A stretch of 8,312 bases of DNA from an uncultured Dialister sp. (GTDB taxonomy: Bacteria > Bacillota > Negativicutes > Veillonellales > Dialisteraceae). A program made the translations under genes and the position numbers. This document shows positions 1-5,008 of the stretch, one piece after another (position 1 is the stretch's first letter; each line of letters begins with the position of its first letter). Location of the stretch: the NCBI GenBank assembly GCA_900314595.1, contig OMVW01000055.1, forward strand, positions 1 through 8,312. The letters are read 5' to 3'. A model generated the notes under the pieces. That model saw only the letters and a list, made by a program, of their open reading frames with translations. It had not been told where the DNA came from and searched no databases.

Positions 1-102
1 TACTATCTGAGCTTAAGGAATAGATGTAACAATGTAGCGCCGTATACGAGGACCGTACGTACGGTGCAATGGGAGGGCTAATAACTCTACCCTATTGGGA
101 TT
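1..102 (+). mobile_element. 3' end of a group II intron (domains V and VI), class IIC-like
   Basis: Domain V is visible at 37-67. Bases 37-44 pair with 60-67 (one G-U), a two-base bulge CG sits at 58-59, bases 45-48 pair with 54-57, and the loop is 49-53. The catalytic triad position (38-40) reads CGC, as in class IIC introns, rather than AGC. Domain VI follows at about 68-95, an imperfect AAUGGG/CCCUAUU stem with an A-rich loop. The 3' splice site is probably near 95-102, just before the T-run at 101-105. The reverse transcriptase/maturase would lie upstream, outside the window. Its last codons may be inside: one frame ends LSELKE-stop at 21-23 and another stays open to a stop at 79-81. I cannot tell which is real. 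Class assignment and exact end are inferences from structure. Confidence 0.75.
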
Positions 103-185
103 TTTGTACAGGTGGGTGAAAATAACAAAAGGTTTGTTTTGTCAGTCAGTCTCATCTATGCCTTGCAGCGAACCCAAAAGTCACG

Positions 186-276
186 GTCCGGCAGAGGCAC
201 TTTCGGCTTGAACGAAAGTACAGCCCCTCACCGCATTCGCGGAGCTCCCCGTACTTCGGGGAGCCGGATGCCGGGC
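186..276 (+). other. compact multi-helix structured region, possible RNA
   Basis: A closing helix of 8 bp (186-193 with 269-276, one G-U) encloses three hairpins. The first is GAGG/CCTC (194-197 with 226-229) extended by CTTTCG/CGAAAG (200-205 with 213-218). The second is CCGC/GCGG (231-234 with 239-242). The third is an 8-bp perfect stem GCTCCCCG/CGGGGAGC (244-251 with 257-264) with loop TACTT. There is no T-run after it, so it is not a simple terminator. It begins about 85 bases after the intron end. I do not recognise the family. It could be an unknown small RNA, an end of a mobile element, or folding by chance of a GC-rich stretch. The strand is assumed. Confidence 0.4.
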
Positions 277-329
277 ATAATTAACAGTAGAGGCAAATGA
301 GAAAATATATTTCCAAAGCAGTACGCTGC

Positions 330-590
330 GTTCTTTCCGCTCCACGCGCACGGCCGGGAATAGACGTGCTCCCTCGTGCGGGGCTGCAGGTACACGTAAG
401 GCCGGGAATACAAATGCAGGCCGCTAGTGAAGAGCCACCGCCTGCGTACAACCTTTGTCAGCACAAGTGCGGGCAACAGCCCGTGCGCGAAGCGCACTAT
501 AAAAAATTGGTTGGCGCCAGCCAACCATATCCACCCCCTTTCCCTTTTCCCCTGTTTTTTTACTGTGAGACTGAGCCCCTATATAATTGC
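330..590 (-). repeat. module I intergenic repeat, copy A (inverted)
   Basis: Read on the minus strand this matches the repeats at 3599-3925 and 7861-8105. Shared landmarks are two TATTCCCGGCC boxes 48 bases apart (here as GGCCGGGAATA at 352-362 and 400-410), a GTGCGC/GCGCAC hairpin (483-497), an 18-base GGTTGGC/GCCAACC hairpin (509-526), a polypurine/G-run tract (here pyrimidine-rich, 531-560) and an ATATAGGGGC edge near 577-585. The copy is diverged, and unlike B and C it lies upstream of genes in the opposite orientation. It lacks the AAGTGG tandem tract seen in B and C. Open frames through it are not conserved over its full length, so I treat it as non-coding. Confidence 0.8.
559..587 (+). 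promoter_or_regulatory. candidate sigma-A promoter for the small ORF and exonuclease
   Basis: A possible -35 TTTACT (559-564), a 17-base spacer and a perfect -10 TATAAT (582-587). It would start transcription near 594 and leave a leader of about 117 bases. It overlaps the edge of repeat copy A, whose sister copies do not carry TATAAT on this strand. The -35 is weak. Confidence 0.35.
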
Positions 591-648
591 CCGTTTTTTT
601 CAAATTCTGATGCGCCCGCCCCGCGATCGATTCATATTTCCCACAACT

Positions 649-662
649 TTCTTTGCAAAGAA
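649..662. promoter_or_regulatory. perfect 14-bp palindrome, candidate operator, with an alternative promoter
   Basis: TTCTTTGCAAAGAA at 649-662 is a perfect palindrome, 48 bases before the small ORF. The TTGCAA inside it, 17 bases from TACCAT (680-685), could also be a weak promoter, which would place the palindrome over the -35. Operator function is inference from position and symmetry only. Confidence 0.3.
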
Positions 663-710
663 GCGCATTTCATGGTACCATAATATATTATTGCAGGAAA
701 GGAAAACGCC

Positions 711-950
711 ATGAAGAGACCGCTGAAAGTGACACGGGAGACCCGGCCGAGCCAGTATGCCCGGAAGATGTACGGCAAAGATAAAATCGAAAAAATCATG
801 GACGAGGAAGATGTGACTTCTCTTCGGAAGGGTTCGAAGAAGAAGGTAAGGACTCTCCTGAACAAGCGGCTGCGCCAGGCGCTGAAGAGGGAGGACCTCC
901 CCAGCGGCGGGGCGTATCGGAAGGCGCTGGATATAGACGAAGAATCATAG
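711..950 (+). CDS. small basic protein of unknown function (79 aa)
   Basis: I do not recognise this protein. It has 79 residues and is rich in Lys and Arg, with basic stretches at residues 2-10 and about 38-61 (KKKVRTLLNKRLRQALKR) separated by an acidic patch near 26-34 (KIEKIMDEEDV). There is no signal peptide, membrane segment or cysteine. The middle looks able to form amphipathic helices, and such composition would suit nucleic acid or protein binding, but that is inference. The start is supported by AGGAAAGG at 695-702, 8 bases before ATG. The stop lies 8 bases before the exonuclease start, and that gap carries the next ribosome binding site, so the two are probably co-transcribed. Reality as a gene is supported by start signal, spacing and ordinary codon use. 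Confidence 0.75.
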   Translation: MKRPLKVTRETRPSQYARKMYGKDKIEKIMDEEDVTSLRKGSKKKVRTLLNKRLRQALKREDLPSGGAYRKALDIDEES

Positions 951-958
951 AGGAAACG

Positions 959-1486
959 ATGGATATAAAGAAAATTCTTGTACTGGATACGGAAACGACG
1001 GGTTTTGACAGCAAAGCGGAGATTCTCCAGCTTTCCGTGATCGACGGGAGTGGAGAAATTCGGATAAACGAATATTTCCGCCCCCGTTTTATTTCGTCCT
1101 GGCCCGGGGCGGAAGCGGTGAATCATATTTCACCCGAGATAGTCAAAGACAAACCTTCCTTTTATGACCGGAGGGAGGAAATAGGGCACCTCCTCCGTCA
1201 TGCGGACCTTCTGGTGGGATACAACCTGCCTTTCGATCTGAAAATGATCCGGCAGAACGGAGTATTCATCCCCTACAAGGCAAAAACGCTGGACCTCATG
1301 CGGCCCTTTGCGAAAGTGTATGGGGAAATCAATGAGAAATACGGCGATTACAAGTGGCAGAAACTGTCCACCTGCGCGAAATATTACGGTTGCAAAGAAG
1401 AAGGCTGGCACGACAGCCTGGCCGATACGAAGGCTACGCTTTTCTGCTTCCATAAAATGCTGGAAATGGGGCACATCAAGCTGTAA
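959..1486 (+). CDS. DEDDh-family 3'-5' exonuclease
   Basis: A 175-residue single-domain exonuclease of the RNase T/DnaQ superfamily. Exo I is DTETTG with Asp10 and Glu12, Exo II is YNLPFD with Asp93, and Exo III is HDSLAD with His151 and Asp156. The histidine makes it DEDDh, the class that uses two divalent metal ions to remove nucleotides from 3' ends of DNA or RNA. KLSTCAKYYG before Exo III resembles the segment seen in PolC- and DnaQ-like exonucleases. There is no polymerase, helicase or BRCT domain, so it is a stand-alone cytoplasmic enzyme. Its substrate (proofreading, DNA repair or RNA trimming) cannot be told from sequence. AGAGGAAA sits just before ATG. It follows the small basic ORF by 8 bases. 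No clear terminator follows it. Confidence 0.9.
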   Translation: MDIKKILVLDTETTGFDSKAEILQLSVIDGSGEIRINEYFRPRFISSWPGAEAVNHISPEIVKDKPSFYDRREEIGHLLRHADLLVGYNLPFDLKMIRQNGVFIPYKAKTLDLMRPFAKVYGEINEKYGDYKWQKLSTCAKYYGCKEEGWHDSLADTKATLFCFHKMLEMGHIKL

Positions 1487-1805
1487 TGATCATCAAATAA
1501 CCATTAACCCCTATGTACAGTTTTTCAACTTTCCAAAAAAGATTAATCGTTATCTGTTAATAGTTAATGGTTGTATTTATGCCAGACCCGCGAGAGTACG
1601 TTAATCTCACTCGGCCTGTCCGTATTGGAATGATGGAACTTATTAACTATTATCCATTATCCATTAACCTCAATATACAGCTTTTGAAATCGAATGAATC
1701 CGAAGTTTCCGAAATTAAAAACTATTAACCTCACGTACGGCTTTCCATCCGGATGACCTGAAAGCCGCCCGACCATTAACCATTACCTATTATCCATTAT
1801 CTACA
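1487..1805. repeat. gene-free gap of degenerate ATTAACC / TTATCC tandem units
   Basis: No gene is seen in these roughly 320 bases. Short units built on CCATTAAC and TTATCCATTA occur in clusters at about 1499-1508, 1641-1669 and 1771-1801, with an exact inverted pair AACCATTAAC (1499-1508) and GTTAATGGTT (1563-1572). Three clusters are followed by a related phrase: ATGTACAGTTTT near 1513, ATATACAGCTTTT near 1673 and CGTACGGCTTTCC near 1734. So the gap may be a degenerate repeat of about 60-160 bases. I see no convincing terminator for the exonuclease and no strong promoter for the RNase H gene. Confidence 0.6.
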
Positions 1806-1819
1806 AACAAGGAGCCCCT

Positions 1820-2563
1820 ATGCCGGCAAAGAAGAATTATTACATCGTCAAAAAAGGAAAGAATCCCGGAGTGTATTATTCCTGGGCGGAGTGCAGCCGG
1901 GAGGTGCAGGGATTCAGTGGAGCTGTCTACAAGGGATTTGTGACGAGGAAAGAAGCGGAGGAGTGGTACGGAAAGCCCGTGGCCCCTGCGCCTTCTGAAA
2001 AAGGTTCTCCTTCTTCCGGAAAGCCCCTCTCCCTGCCGGAAGCGGAAAAGAAATATCCCTCCAGGAAGGTGGTAAGAAATATTTCCCTTTTCCAGAATGG
2101 AGAATATCTGCCGGAGGAACTCACCATTTTCACCGATGGTTCCTGCCTGGTCAATCCCAATGGTCCCGGCGGTTTTGCGGCGGTTTTCCTCGACAAACTG
2201 GGAGAAGAGCTGCTCTATGTGACTGGAGGCGAGCCCGTAAGCACGAATAACCGCATGGAGCTTCGGGCGGCCTATGAAGCGCTCAAAGTCATCGATGACG
2301 GAACCAGGCACCAGGTGACTTTCCATACGGACAGCAAGTATCTGCAGAAATGCTTTGCCAATCACTGGATTTCCAACTGGAAGAGAAACGGCTGGAAAAC
2401 CCAGACAGGAAGCAACGTGCTGAACCAGGACCTCTGGAAAGCGCTGGATCTTCTGATTTCCCGCCACCAGGTCCGGTTCGACTGGACAAAAGGCCACGTG
2501 GGCACGAAGTACAATGAACTCTGCGATCAGCTGGCCAAGACGGAAGCCGGTAAATTTCATTAA
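1820..2563 (+). CDS. rnhA: ribonuclease HI with N-terminal viroplasmin-like domain
   Basis: A 247-residue type I RNase H that cuts the RNA strand of RNA-DNA hybrids, for example R-loops and Okazaki primers, in the cytoplasm. Residues 5-50 are the viroplasmin/Cauli_VI-like hybrid-binding domain found in eukaryotic RNase H1 and many Bacillota enzymes (YYIVKKGKNPGVY...GFVTRKEAEEW). A proline/serine-rich linker spans about 53-80. The catalytic domain runs from about 100 to 243, with Asp106 (TDGS), Glu147 (MEL), Asp171 (TDS) and Asp236 (LCDQLA) as the metal-binding set and His226 in KGHVG. The KRNGWKTQTG segment (188-197) matches the basic protrusion. AAGGAG at 1809-1814 sits 5 bases before ATG. 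The gene stands alone, with repeats upstream and a terminator immediately downstream. Confidence 0.95.
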   Translation: MPAKKNYYIVKKGKNPGVYYSWAECSREVQGFSGAVYKGFVTRKEAEEWYGKPVAPAPSEKGSPSSGKPLSLPEAEKKYPSRKVVRNISLFQNGEYLPEELTIFTDGSCLVNPNGPGGFAAVFLDKLGEELLYVTGGEPVSTNNRMELRAAYEALKVIDDGTRHQVTFHTDSKYLQKCFANHWISNWKRNGWKTQTGSNVLNQDLWKALDLLISRHQVRFDWTKGHVGTKYNELCDQLAKTEAGKFH

Positions 2564-2564
2564 G

Positions 2565-2597
2565 AAAAAAGATGTGTCAGAAATGGCGCATCTTTTT
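2565..2597 (+). terminator. intrinsic terminator of rnhA
   Basis: It begins 2 bases after the RNase H stop. AAAGATGTG pairs with CGCATCTTT (one G-U), extended by A-T pairs. The loop is about 10 bases, and the hairpin ends in TCTTTTTATT. The A-run before it could allow function on the other strand too. Confidence 0.85.
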
Positions 2598-2770
2598 ATT
2601 TCCAAAAAAATTTTCATCATGACCCTTTTTTAAATTCAATCGGAATTGTAAAAAGTAAATGCATATTTCAAAAAAAAGTTTGACGAAACGTAATTCAGTG
2701 AACAAAATTTGAAATATTTATTTCATAAATAAAAATTTTTCTACGACCTTAAAATATTTCCAAAATGGTC
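2598..2770. promoter_or_regulatory. very AT-rich upstream region with two overlapping palindromes
   Basis: This stretch is much richer in A+T than the neighbouring genes. GAAATA-TT-TATTTC (2711-2724) and ATTTAT-TTC-ATAAAT (2716-2730) are perfect inverted repeats that overlap, about 40-60 bases upstream of the regulator's -35. They could be a regulator binding site or simply a curved AT-rich promoter region. A weaker promoter-like pair, TTGACG (2680-2685) and CAAAAT (2703-2708) with 17 bases between, also lies here. Confidence 0.35.
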
Positions 2771-2799
2771 TTGAAAGTCTTTCAAATATACCCTATAAT
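2771..2799 (+). promoter_or_regulatory. near-consensus sigma-A promoter of the DtxR-family gene, with palindrome over the -35
   Basis: TTGAAA (2771-2776), 17-base spacer, TATAAT (2794-2799). The predicted start is near 2806, giving a leader of about 62 bases. TTGAAAGTCTTTCAA (2771-2785) is a perfect inverted repeat with a 3-base centre that includes the -35, a position where a bound repressor would block RNA polymerase. Autoregulation would be typical of the family but is inferred. Confidence 0.75.
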
Positions 2800-2867
2800 A
2801 AAAATGAATACAAATATAATCCAAACGTATGATTTTATTTTATAACAATAAGAAAAGGGGGATCATA

Positions 2868-3512
2868 ATGACTTCGGGGAAAGAGGACTATTTAAAGGCG
2901 ATTTATCTGCTCAGCGAAACCCATGATATTGTCACAAATAAAGAGCTGTCAGAAATGCTTCACGTTTCACCGCCTTCCGTCAGTGAAATGATTACGAAAC
3001 TGCAGAAACAGGGCTACGTGGACTATACGGCCTACAAAGGCAGCAAGATGACGAGAAAAGGCAGAAGAGAAGCAGGAAGACTCCTCCGCTACCATGCGCT
3101 GTGGGAAGTATTCCTGGTAGACCACCTGAAATTTTCCTGGAGCGAAGCTCACGAAATCGCTGAAGGCCTGGAACACCAGACCAACGACAAACTGGCTGAA
3201 AAACTGGATGAATTTCTGGATCATCCCCAGCACTGCCCCAACGGAGACCCGGTACCGCGCAAAGACGGAACCCGTATAGGCATCACCACACGTGTCCTTT
3301 CCGATGCTGATATAGGCGAAACCACCCACGTACGCCGTATTATGGAAGACTATGACCTCATGGACTACATCCAGTCCAAGGGCATTACCATCGGTATGGA
3401 AGTAACGGTCAAGGAAAAGGAACCTTACGAAGGACCGCTCCTCCTCGAAACGCCGAATGGGGATATTACCCTCTCCTACAAAGCTGCCAGACAGATTTAC
3501 GTGGATGACTGA
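2868..3512 (+). CDS. DtxR/MntR-family metal-dependent transcriptional repressor
   Basis: A 214-residue cytoplasmic regulator that binds DNA when loaded with Mn2+ or Fe2+ and usually represses metal uptake genes. Residues about 1-65 form the winged helix-turn-helix (TNKELSEMLHVSPPSVSEMITKL). Residues 66-140 hold the dimer and metal region, with likely ligands Asp7, His76, Glu80, His95, Glu99, Glu102 and His103. Asp7 and Glu99 replace the Met10 and Cys102 of DtxR, which favours a manganese-type (MntR, SloR, ScaR) site. The motif HPQHCPNGDPVP (119-130) is typical of the family. Residues about 141-214 are an SH3/FeoA-like C-terminal domain that B. subtilis MntR lacks, so it is closest in layout to SloR/ScaR. 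I chose ATG 2868 because AAGGGGG ends a few bases before it. The in-frame ATG at 2829 has no such site and would add 13 poorly fitting residues. No metal transporter is next to it. Confidence 0.92.
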   Translation: MTSGKEDYLKAIYLLSETHDIVTNKELSEMLHVSPPSVSEMITKLQKQGYVDYTAYKGSKMTRKGRREAGRLLRYHALWEVFLVDHLKFSWSEAHEIAEGLEHQTNDKLAEKLDEFLDHPQHCPNGDPVPRKDGTRIGITTRVLSDADIGETTHVRRIMEDYDLMDYIQSKGITIGMEVTVKEKEPYEGPLLLETPNGDITLSYKAARQIYVDD

Positions 3513-3555
3513 TGAGCAGTTAGTTATTAGTTTTTAGTTGTTAATTGTTAGAAAT

Positions 3556-3590
3556 AAGAGCCGACCCTGCAGAGAGCCGGCTCTTTTTAT
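3556..3590 (+). terminator. intrinsic terminator of the DtxR-family gene
   Basis: AGAGCCG (3557-3563) pairs with CGGCTCT (3578-3584), followed by TTTTTAT. It is preceded by a run of TTAG-type units (about 3519-3550) that resembles the TTAGAAA run before the purB terminator. Confidence 0.85.
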
Positions 3591-3598
3591 TGGAAATA

Positions 3599-3925
3599 AA
3601 AGTGGTTAGTGGTAAGTGATAAGTGGTAAGTGAAGGTGGCGGCCTGGCGGCCGCAAGTATATATGGGGCTTTTGGCCGAAGAAAACAGGGGAAAGGGGAA
3701 AGGGAAGGATATGGTTGGCTGGCGCCAACCAATCTTATGTAGTGCGCTCCGCGCACGGGCTGATGGCCCGCACTTGTGCTGGCAAGGGTCCTCTCCAGGC
3801 GGTGGCTCTCTACTTTCGACTTGTACCTGTATTCCCGGCCTTACGCGAATATGCATCCCCGCACGAGCGGGCACGTCTATTCCCGGCCGTGCGCGTGGAG
3901 CGGAGGAATCGCAGCGAAGGCGGGT
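3599..3925 (+). repeat. module I intergenic repeat, copy B (full length)
   Basis: It starts just after the terminator with AAGTGG/TAAGTG tandem units (3599-3633). Then come a GCGGCC-TGGC-GGCCGC hairpin (3639-3654), ATATATGGGGC, a G-run tract (3688-3708), a GGTTGGC/GCCAACC hairpin (3713-3730), a GTGCGC/GCGCAC hairpin (3742-3756), GGGC/GCCC (about 3757-3769), a TATTCCCGGCC box (3830-3840), a CCCGC-ACGA-GCGGG hairpin (3858-3871) and a second TATTCCCGGCC box (3878-3888). The same landmarks occur in copy A (inverted) and, apart from a 91-base segment, in copy C. It has no ribosome binding site or conserved reading frame across copies, so it looks non-coding. Confidence 0.85.
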
Positions 3926-3958
3926 AAGTTCATCTATCAAAAAAATCGAAAATGACCG

Positions 3959-4095
3959 TAAAAATCTGAAGTACAGGGGAAGATTTTTTATCTTTCACAA
4001 TTTCGACTTAAACCGGTAGTACAACCCCCTGCTCGCTACGCTCGCCGCCCCCCTGGCCATGGGGGCAAGTGATTTTTCGACCTGAATGAGTCTTT
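3959..4095 (+). repeat. module II repeat, copy 1
   Basis: It opens with AAAATCTGA, then TTTCGAC, ACAACCCCCTGCTCGCT-A-CGCTCGCC and a C-run/G-run hairpin GCCCCC/GGGGGC (about 4049-4068), and closes at a second TTTCGAC near 4075. The hairpin element is thus bracketed by direct TTTCGAC copies, as in copies 2 and 4. It follows module I copy B after about 30 bases. Non-coding by appearance. Confidence 0.75.
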
Positions 4096-4272
4096 CAACC
4101 CCGCCTGTGTACAGTCCCCATATAAATTTGTCAGCGCATCAGCGCTGACACCTTCCCGATCATCCCGACAGCCCCGATCACCCCGACCACCCCGATTCAA
4201 AAGTCAATTGATCATATAGTTCCCTTTCGACTATACGTCCGGCATCAATTCTTTTACCGCATCAGCGGCACA
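4096..4272 (+). repeat. module III repeat, unit 1 (ATCA-loop hairpin plus 9-nt minisatellite)
   Basis: A lead of CAACCCCGCCTGTG and TCCCCAT precedes the perfect 9-bp hairpin TGTCAGCGC-ATCA-GCGCTGACA (4129-4150). Then come five 9-base units starting CCCGA at 4155, 4164, 4173, 4182 and 4191, a TATAGT/ACTATA hairpin (4215-4220 with 4230-4235), GGCATCAAT, and the start of a further unit with CCGC-ATCA-GCGG (4257-4268), where similarity stops. The ATCA loops lie 123 bases apart. Confidence 0.8.
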
Positions 4273-4361
4273 CCTTCACGAACCACGAAATCTCGATACC
4301 GACAATACCGGGGCATGTCGTGGTGAGGCTAACCCACGAATATCGAACCATCCTCAAACCA
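4273..4361. other. unique spacer with one hairpin
   Basis: No gene and no match to the modules. ACCACGA (4282-4288) pairs with TCGTGGT (4318-4324) around a 29-base loop containing two ATACCG phrases. No function can be suggested. Confidence 0.4.
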
Positions 4362-4490
4362 AAAATCTGATAAGTGAATAAAATTCATCCCATTTTCGAC
4401 ATGCAGCGATAGAACAACCCCCTGCTCGCTGCGCTCGCCGCCCCCCAGGCTCGGGGGGCCTGAAACGTTTCGACTCGAATGGGCATTGTC
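4362..4490 (+). repeat. module II repeat, copy 2
   Basis: It begins CAAAAATCTGATAA, then TTTCGAC, ACAACCCCCTGCTCGCT-G-CGCTCGCC, the hairpin GCCCCCC-AGGCTC-GGGGGGC (about 4440-4459) and a second TTTCGAC near 4468. It is not followed by module III: the next 75 bases (about 4491-4566) are unlike the other repeats and contain no gene I can support. Confidence 0.75.
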
Positions 4491-4566
4491 TGCCCTGTGC
4501 AGGAAATGAAAAGAGCAGTATTCTCCCTTGGATATCAAAATCCGATGACAAGGATTTCATTGGAAT

Positions 4567-4660
4567 TGACTCATTTTATTCAAGTCGTTACCGTTAAAGC
4601 CCTCCCAATGATTGGGAGGGTGCCTGAACGAAGTGAAGGCGGGTGGGTTGTACTATCGGT
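4567..4660 (-). repeat. module II repeat, copy 3 (inverted, diverged)
   Basis: On the minus strand this matches module II copy 1. GACTCATT and CAAGTCG (4567-4588) mirror GACCTGAATGAGTC, the hairpin CCCTCCCAA-TGA-TTGGGAGGG (4600-4620) takes the place of the C/G-run hairpin with a different stem sequence, and GGGTTGTACTA (4647-4656) mirrors TAGTACAACCC. The following module III unit keeps the forward orientation, so module II has turned round relative to its neighbour. Confidence 0.65.
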
Positions 4661-4940
4661 CTTTCAACCCCGCCTGTGCAGAGTCCCCATAAAAAATGTG
4701 CCGCATCAGCGGCACACCTACCCGATCACCCCGACAGCCCCGATAACCCCGACCACCCCGATTTAAAAGTCAATCGATCATATAGTTTCCTTTCGGCTAT
4801 ATGTCCGGCATCAATGCTTTTACCGCATCAGCGCTGACACCTTCCCGATCATCCCGACAGCCCCGATCATCCCGACCACCCCGATTCAAAAGTTAATCGA
4901 CCATATAGTTCCCTTTTGACTATACGTCCGGCATCAATCC
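4661..4940 (+). repeat. module III repeat, two tandem units of about 122 bp
   Basis: The first unit has TCCCCAT, the perfect hairpin TGTGCCGC-ATCA-GCGGCACA (4697-4716), five 9-base CCCGA units (from about 4721), the perfect CATATAG/CTATATG hairpin (about 4779-4802) and GGCATCAAT. The second begins at the ATCA loop 4827-4830, 122 bases later. Its stem halves are CCGC and GCGCTGACA, so the hairpin is broken to about 3 bp as if recombined from two units. It then repeats the 9-base units, TATAGT/ACTATA and GGCATCAAT (to about 4938). Confidence 0.8.
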
Positions 4941-4971
4941 ATAATACCGACAAAAGACTCAATAAAAGTAC

Positions 4972-5000
4972 TTGAAAAACACCTTCCCCTCCTGTAAAAT
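4972..5000 (+). promoter_or_regulatory. sigma-A promoter of the FAD dehydrogenase-purB operon
   Basis: TTGAAA (4972-4977), 17-base spacer, TAAAAT (4995-5000), with TG immediately before the -10. The predicted start is near 5007, giving a leader of about 95 bases that contains the hairpins at 5009-5048. Confidence 0.75.
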
Positions 5001-5008
5001 TAAAAAAG

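Noticed and set aside
244..264. Strong hairpin read as a terminator
   Set aside because: No T-run follows on either side. It fits better as part of the 186-276 fold.
112..300. 62-residue open frame after the intron end
   Set aside because: It overlaps the structured region, has odd composition, and no convincing ribosome binding site precedes it.
228..524. Open frames inside module I copies (for example 228-524 minus, 297-683 plus, 3587-3940 minus, 3715-3927 plus, 7971-8240 minus), which share peptide phrases such as SAPRARPGI
   Set aside because: The similarity follows the DNA repeat, the frame shifts between copies A and B after the CQHKCG phrase, and no ribosome binding site is present. 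They are translations of a non-coding repeat.
1790..2620. 276-residue open frame antisense to RNase H
   Set aside because: It is a shadow of rnhA and spans the terminator.
2829..2867. Upstream ATG giving 13 more residues on the DtxR-family protein
   Set aside because: No ribosome binding site precedes it, and family members start at MT(P/S).KEDYL, matching ATG 2868.
4643..4837. Open frames with PDH/PDS or ITPT repeats over the CCCGA units (4479-4766 and 4643-4837)
   Set aside because: The repeats come from the 9-nt DNA period, there is no start signal, and similar frames are broken in the other copies.
4138..4940. Possible CRISPR array in the repeat region
   Set aside because: Repeat units are about 122 bp and internally repetitive, with no unique spacers of constant length and no cas genes.
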